This document shows, piece after piece, positions 60,558 through 64,000 of a stretch of 64,000 nucleotides of DNA. The translations under genes and the position numbers were made by a program. The DNA comes from Hofstenia miamia. Lineage: Eukaryota; Xenacoelomorpha; Acoela. The notes beneath the pieces were generated by a model that did not search any database, was not told where the DNA came from, and saw only the letters and a list, made by a program, of their open reading frames with translations. Within the stretch, counting starts at the first letter, position 1, and each line of letters opens with the position of its first letter. The stretch spans positions 1,711,715-1,775,714 of the forward strand of contig SCFE01000045.1 in NCBI GenBank assembly GCA_004352715.1, read 5' to 3'.

Positions 60558-61426
60558 TTAGCGGGGATTGTTCAAAGGTGTTGGGCGGCGTTTATAAAAA
60601 TGGTTGGCGTGCGTTTGAGAACCGGTGTTGAGGCGGAAACGGTAAGATAAAAGATTTCGAGCTGGCGGTGTGGGTCTTTTCATCACGTAATCGCTGATTA
60701 AATACGCGGTTCGGCGGCGTGTTAAAAAAGAATTTGATGGAGCGTGCAAGCGTTGCATAACCTTGTTTAGTGTAGTGGATTCCATTTTTCGTGAATAAAC
60801 TTCTATCAACAGAAGATCCTAAATAAAAACAGTTAGAGTTGTCGAAAACGGTATAATTTAACAGCTTGGCGTTTTGTTTAATAAGTAAATTTAGTTCAGC
60901 GGATTTTTTGTTTAACACCTCGTCCTTAGGAAAAGGAGCAACTTCACCAAGGAAAACTTTAGCTGAACTAAATTTAGTTTTAATAACATTAATTAATTTC
61001 TTATACTTATCTGTAAAATCTTCTTTCTTTTGCATTAAGTCGTTTCTTCCTATTGTGATGAGAATTCTCTTTACATTATTCGATTCGGGATAAAGCGGAA
61101 TTAAATCAGCTATGTCTTCAATGGTGGCTCCCGGATATGAATGAACACATGTAGAAGTTCTTAGTAATCCCGGAGCTTTCAGTAGACGGTACATTGATGA
61201 TCCGATGGCAAGAAATTCAGCTTCTGCTCTCAAGTGTTTCGGGCGTTGTATCTTCTTTTGTGTTTGAGACGGCGCATGATTAATTTCTGGAGTTACTTGA
61301 GTAGTTTTGTTGGTGGATTCAGAAGGAGTTTCTTTGATGGCTACTAGCATGTTGAACAGGATAATTAGTTCATCTCTGCCGAGATTCTTGAGAGGAGCTA
61401 ATAATTTAGTTTTGTTTAACTCCTCT
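60558..61426 (-). pseudogene. CR1-like ORF1 with SGNH/GDSL-esterase domain
   Basis: Open from about 61426 (no ATG; HWLPEEELNKTKLLAPLKNL) through ATG 61350 to TAA at 60592, 252 residues from the ATG. Esterase blocks, counted from that ATG: FLAIGSSMYR (residues 47-55; block I, usually GDS-x2-R, here GSS), YPGATIEDI (G74, block II), TIGRNDL (99-105; block III GxND, N103) and NGIHYTKQG (189-197; block V, H192 with N in place of D189). ORF1 proteins of many CR1-like elements carry such an esterase. After the TAA the frame continues (TPPNTFEQSP, then YADVLSTPPPLSPAEVQRI), and the other copy has CAA there, so TAA is a nonsense change. The 5' end is probably incomplete. Confidence 0.75.
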
Positions 61427-61439
61427 TCAGGTAACCAAT

Positions 61440-61530
61440 GAGCGAAGTAGCGTTAAGCGTGGTAACCACAGCGCGCTCGCAAGGACCGACTGCATCTTAG
61501 AACTCATGGTTATCGATTCTATATTCTTTA
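61440..61530 (+). ncRNA. Possible tRNA-derived SINE head
   Basis: GTAGCGTTAAGCGTGGTAAC resembles a tRNA A-box region, followed by GCGCGCTCGC and, about 60 bases on, GGTTATCGATTC, close to the B-box GGTTCGATTC with two extra bases. Spacing fits a type-2 RNA polymerase III promoter. The arms do not fold into a clean tRNA. It could be a SINE fragment or part of the 5' region of the - strand CR1-like element. Confidence 0.3.
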
Positions 61531-61839
61531 CCATAATGTTGATTTAGGTATAGTACATAGCCTATTAAGAGACGAAAAATTTTCCTTAAAATTCCTCAAA
61601 ATTGAAAAATAGAAGATATTATCGACGATATGATATTGAACATCAATTTGATGTTAACAAAAAAATTAGACAAATTTGATTTTGACATGGAATTGAATAC
61701 ATTTTTCTTTTTAACTTGAATATGAATACACATAGGATATGTACTTGTAACCAAGCAGGCGCTGATGTTTAAGGATCCGGTTAAGTTAAGAAGCAATCCG
61801 GTCCTGTTAAACCGGTTAAAGTATACTGGGACGCACAGC

Positions 61840-63330
61840 ACTAGATGGTTGATCTTAAAATTTTGATGCCTAATTTAATCCAGATTTGCTTAGGTGTTCT
61901 GATATTATTGACTTAGTTTTGTGTTCTTTTATTCTTCTGCTTAGTTGTCTGCTACTATATCCAATATAGTCCTCACCATAGGTGCAATTCTAGGTTTTGA
62001 CTAAGCTTTCACGTTGTATAAGCAAATCTTACATTTTCTTGTATATAATTTATTCTTCGTACTTTATTAATCATATCTGTTGTTTGCTTATTTCTATATT
62101 CAATTTTAAAAATTTGTTCAAAATTATTCGAATGTCTTACTGTCTTGTTCAATATTTCATCCATGGTTTCTTTAATAAATTTGTTAATAAAATTACTTGG
62201 ATACTCGTTTTTTTTTCAAATTCGACTTTAGTTGGATTATTTCTTGATTTATGATTTCATAAGAAATTGAGACATCAAGAATTCGATGTATTGCTCCTTT
62301 AATTAGTGCTATTTTGTATGTTACAGGTGAATTTCAATTGAAATTTAAAACTAAACCTTTATAGTTTGGCTTTTTATAAATTCCTGTAACAAAGGCGTTT
62401 GCTGTTGTGCTAATGTTCACGTTTAGAAAATGGAAATTATTATTAAATTTTTTTTCCATTGTATATTTTATGTTGTCATCTATTGTATTTAGTTTTATTA
62501 GATAAATTTTGCATCTTCATTATTTACTATAGCAAATATATCGTCCGTATATCTTTAATAAAAATGAAATTTGATGCTATTTGATGCATAATGTTTTTTT
62601 AATAAAGTTTAAATAGATGTTAGCTAGGGTTTGGCTTAAGGAATTACCCATAGCTAAACCATATTTCCGCAAGTAAAATTCTCCCTTAAATTCCATTAGA
62701 GAATTTTTCGTTGCAAGGATTATAATAGCGTCTGTTGCTTCCTAATTTGGATCATAAATCGTTATCTTTGCTTTTTAAAATTTCTATTATATCTAACGCT
62801 TTTTCTAGAGGAACACAGGTGTACAAACTTTTGATGTATTTAATTTGTGTATATTTTTGCTTCTGGAAATTTGCATAATATATCATTTATTGTCGGAAAG
62901 TTATTTATTTATGGAGCCACATGAACTTGCAATAGGAAGTGGTGTTTCTTTTTTGTGGATATTTGCAAGACCATATACTTTTGAAGCATATTCAACAGTT
63001 GATTTACATTTTTTTAAATTCTTCGGAGATTTTCATTTGTTTTTTTTAAAGTAGCAATTTTGCATTAAATTTGTTTTCATAGACAATTGCAGGAGAGTTT
63101 TTTTCTTTCTTTTTGTTTCTACCTTTTCAAACTCTTCACGATTTAAAATTTAACATTTTATTGTTGTAGTCCTCATTATAAATTATTGCATTTCCAATTC
63201 TTTTATCATAAGGTACAGCTTTTAGATTATTTCTATTAAAAAAATCTTTAAATTTTCTAATATTTCTATAAGTTTTTCTATTTAGAGGATTATGTATATT
63301 TTAAGTAAAAACATTAATCTAAAAGATTCA
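61840..63330 (-). pseudogene. Penelope-like element (RT plus GIY-YIG endonuclease), decayed
   Basis: On the - strand in order: NNLKAVPYDKRIGNAIIYNE (63240-63170), VYGLANIHKKETPLPIASSC (near 62950; Penelope-type YGLPKIHK-P), KYGLAMGNSLSQTLANIYLN (near 62640; motif B, GLPMGSPLSP-like), FIFIKRYTDDIFAIVNNED (near 62550; motif C, YTDD), IKYTMEKKFNNNFHFLNVNI (thumb region), VTGIYKKPNYKGLVLNFN, KGAIHRILDVSISYEI, and finally YGEDYIGYSSRQLSRRIKEH (near 61970), then SEHLSKSGLN. The last is a GIY-YIG endonuclease core, the domain paired with RT only in Penelope-like elements. Many stops and frameshifts; no terminal repeats found in the window. Confidence 0.75.
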
Positions 63331-64000
63331 TTTCGCTCAACTTGAGCATCGTCAATATACAAAAATTTCCCTCTAAATATGCATTATATTATTAAAATAT
63401 ATTATGTAATTAAAATAGGTCAAAAATGCGTAAGAAATTTTCATGAGAATTTTTTAACATTTTCCAGTAATTACAAGACGCTATTCCATCAAATAACCAT
63501 ATAGTAAGAAATCTTGTTCTATAACATTTTAAATGAACCGCAGACGAATTTTGATGATGCGAAAAATATAAGTGAAATTCAAAAAACTTTTGACATTGAC
63601 AACAGCAATAAAATTTTAGCTTCCAAAGCTCTTTAGGATGGCAGCAAGTTGAAAACCGCTTCCTTTCAGAACATCAAGTTTTCAGAATTTCATTGAAATC
63701 TGGATTTTTAGATAAAATGCAGTTAAATATTCGTATTATCCGCCTAAAGTGCTAGTTTGAGGATTGCTTCACATAAAATAACAGCAACATCTCCAAGTGT
63801 ATAACCCCTTTGAATTTTTTCAATTGATAATGGAAGACAATGGGAATTTGCTGCAACAAATGTTAGTTGAATTTGCTTTCAGCAGTGTTTACATTTTTCT
63901 AACAGATTGGAACATGTCACAGTTGAGCTTAAGTATTCGGTTGCTATTTATGAGAATTTTAGCAAAATTATACGAATTTTGTCAACAATTATGCAAAACC
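63331..64000. other. Non-coding, nothing recognised
   Basis: AT-rich sequence to the window end. No gene or repeat supported. Confidence 0.5.

Overview
The window reads as nuclear DNA of an invertebrate animal. It is AT-rich, its one recognisable host gene is split by GT-AG introns, and most of the rest is decayed eukaryotic transposable elements. No rRNA gene, convincing complete tRNA gene, operon or CRISPR array was seen. The host gene (39000-48358, + strand) is a coiled-coil protein that I identify as CCDC149. Its 12 exons join in phase to 405 codons.

Layout. 0-13 kb: mostly non-coding, with an unidentified decayed coding segment (448-1735), a 170-bp foldback MITE (5415-5584), a coding remnant with a TTA tail (7200-7640), one end of a piggyBac-like transposon carrying a 43-bp minisatellite (9641-10281), and a decayed Gypsy-type integrase tail (10917-11489). 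13081-33346: one Ty3/Gypsy-type LTR retrotransposon with two 946-bp LTRs and a 4-bp target duplication (tttg). Its interior appears twice, at 14027-20083 and 24123-30178, almost identically. The two copies are separated by two 1000-N gaps and an unrelated contig (21084-23061), so this is very probably an assembly duplication. Coding order is gag (zinc knuckle), protease, RT (core deleted), RNase H, integrase, then about 3 kb of further coding sequence of unknown function reaching the polypurine tract. Everything is broken by stops.

33.3-39 kb: gene-poor sequence with a dead Tc1/mariner transposase (36688-37230, - strand) inside divergent terminal inverted repeats, and a second foldback structure (about 37590-38270). 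39-48.4 kb: the CCDC149 gene; its 2.3-kb intron 7 holds two unidentified coding-like remnants on opposite strands. 49.2-61.4 kb: stacked CR1-like non-LTR retrotransposons, nearly all on the - strand. The best copy has an ORF1 with an SGNH-esterase domain and an ORF2 with a 2A-like NPGP motif, an AP endonuclease and a reverse transcriptase with intact YADD but frameshifts. Other copies are nested or interrupted by other non-LTR elements. 61.84-63.33 kb: a decayed Penelope-like element (RT with a GIY-YIG-like C-terminus), - strand.

The strongest candidates for something undescribed are the long post-integrase coding region of the LTR element, a possible -1 frameshift site at its gag/pro boundary, and the piggyBac end whose terminal motif has expanded into a minisatellite. 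Single Ns at 54715 and 59607 mark joins where flanking sequence is duplicated, so copy numbers here should not be taken at face value. All family calls come from reading motifs by eye; no database search was run.
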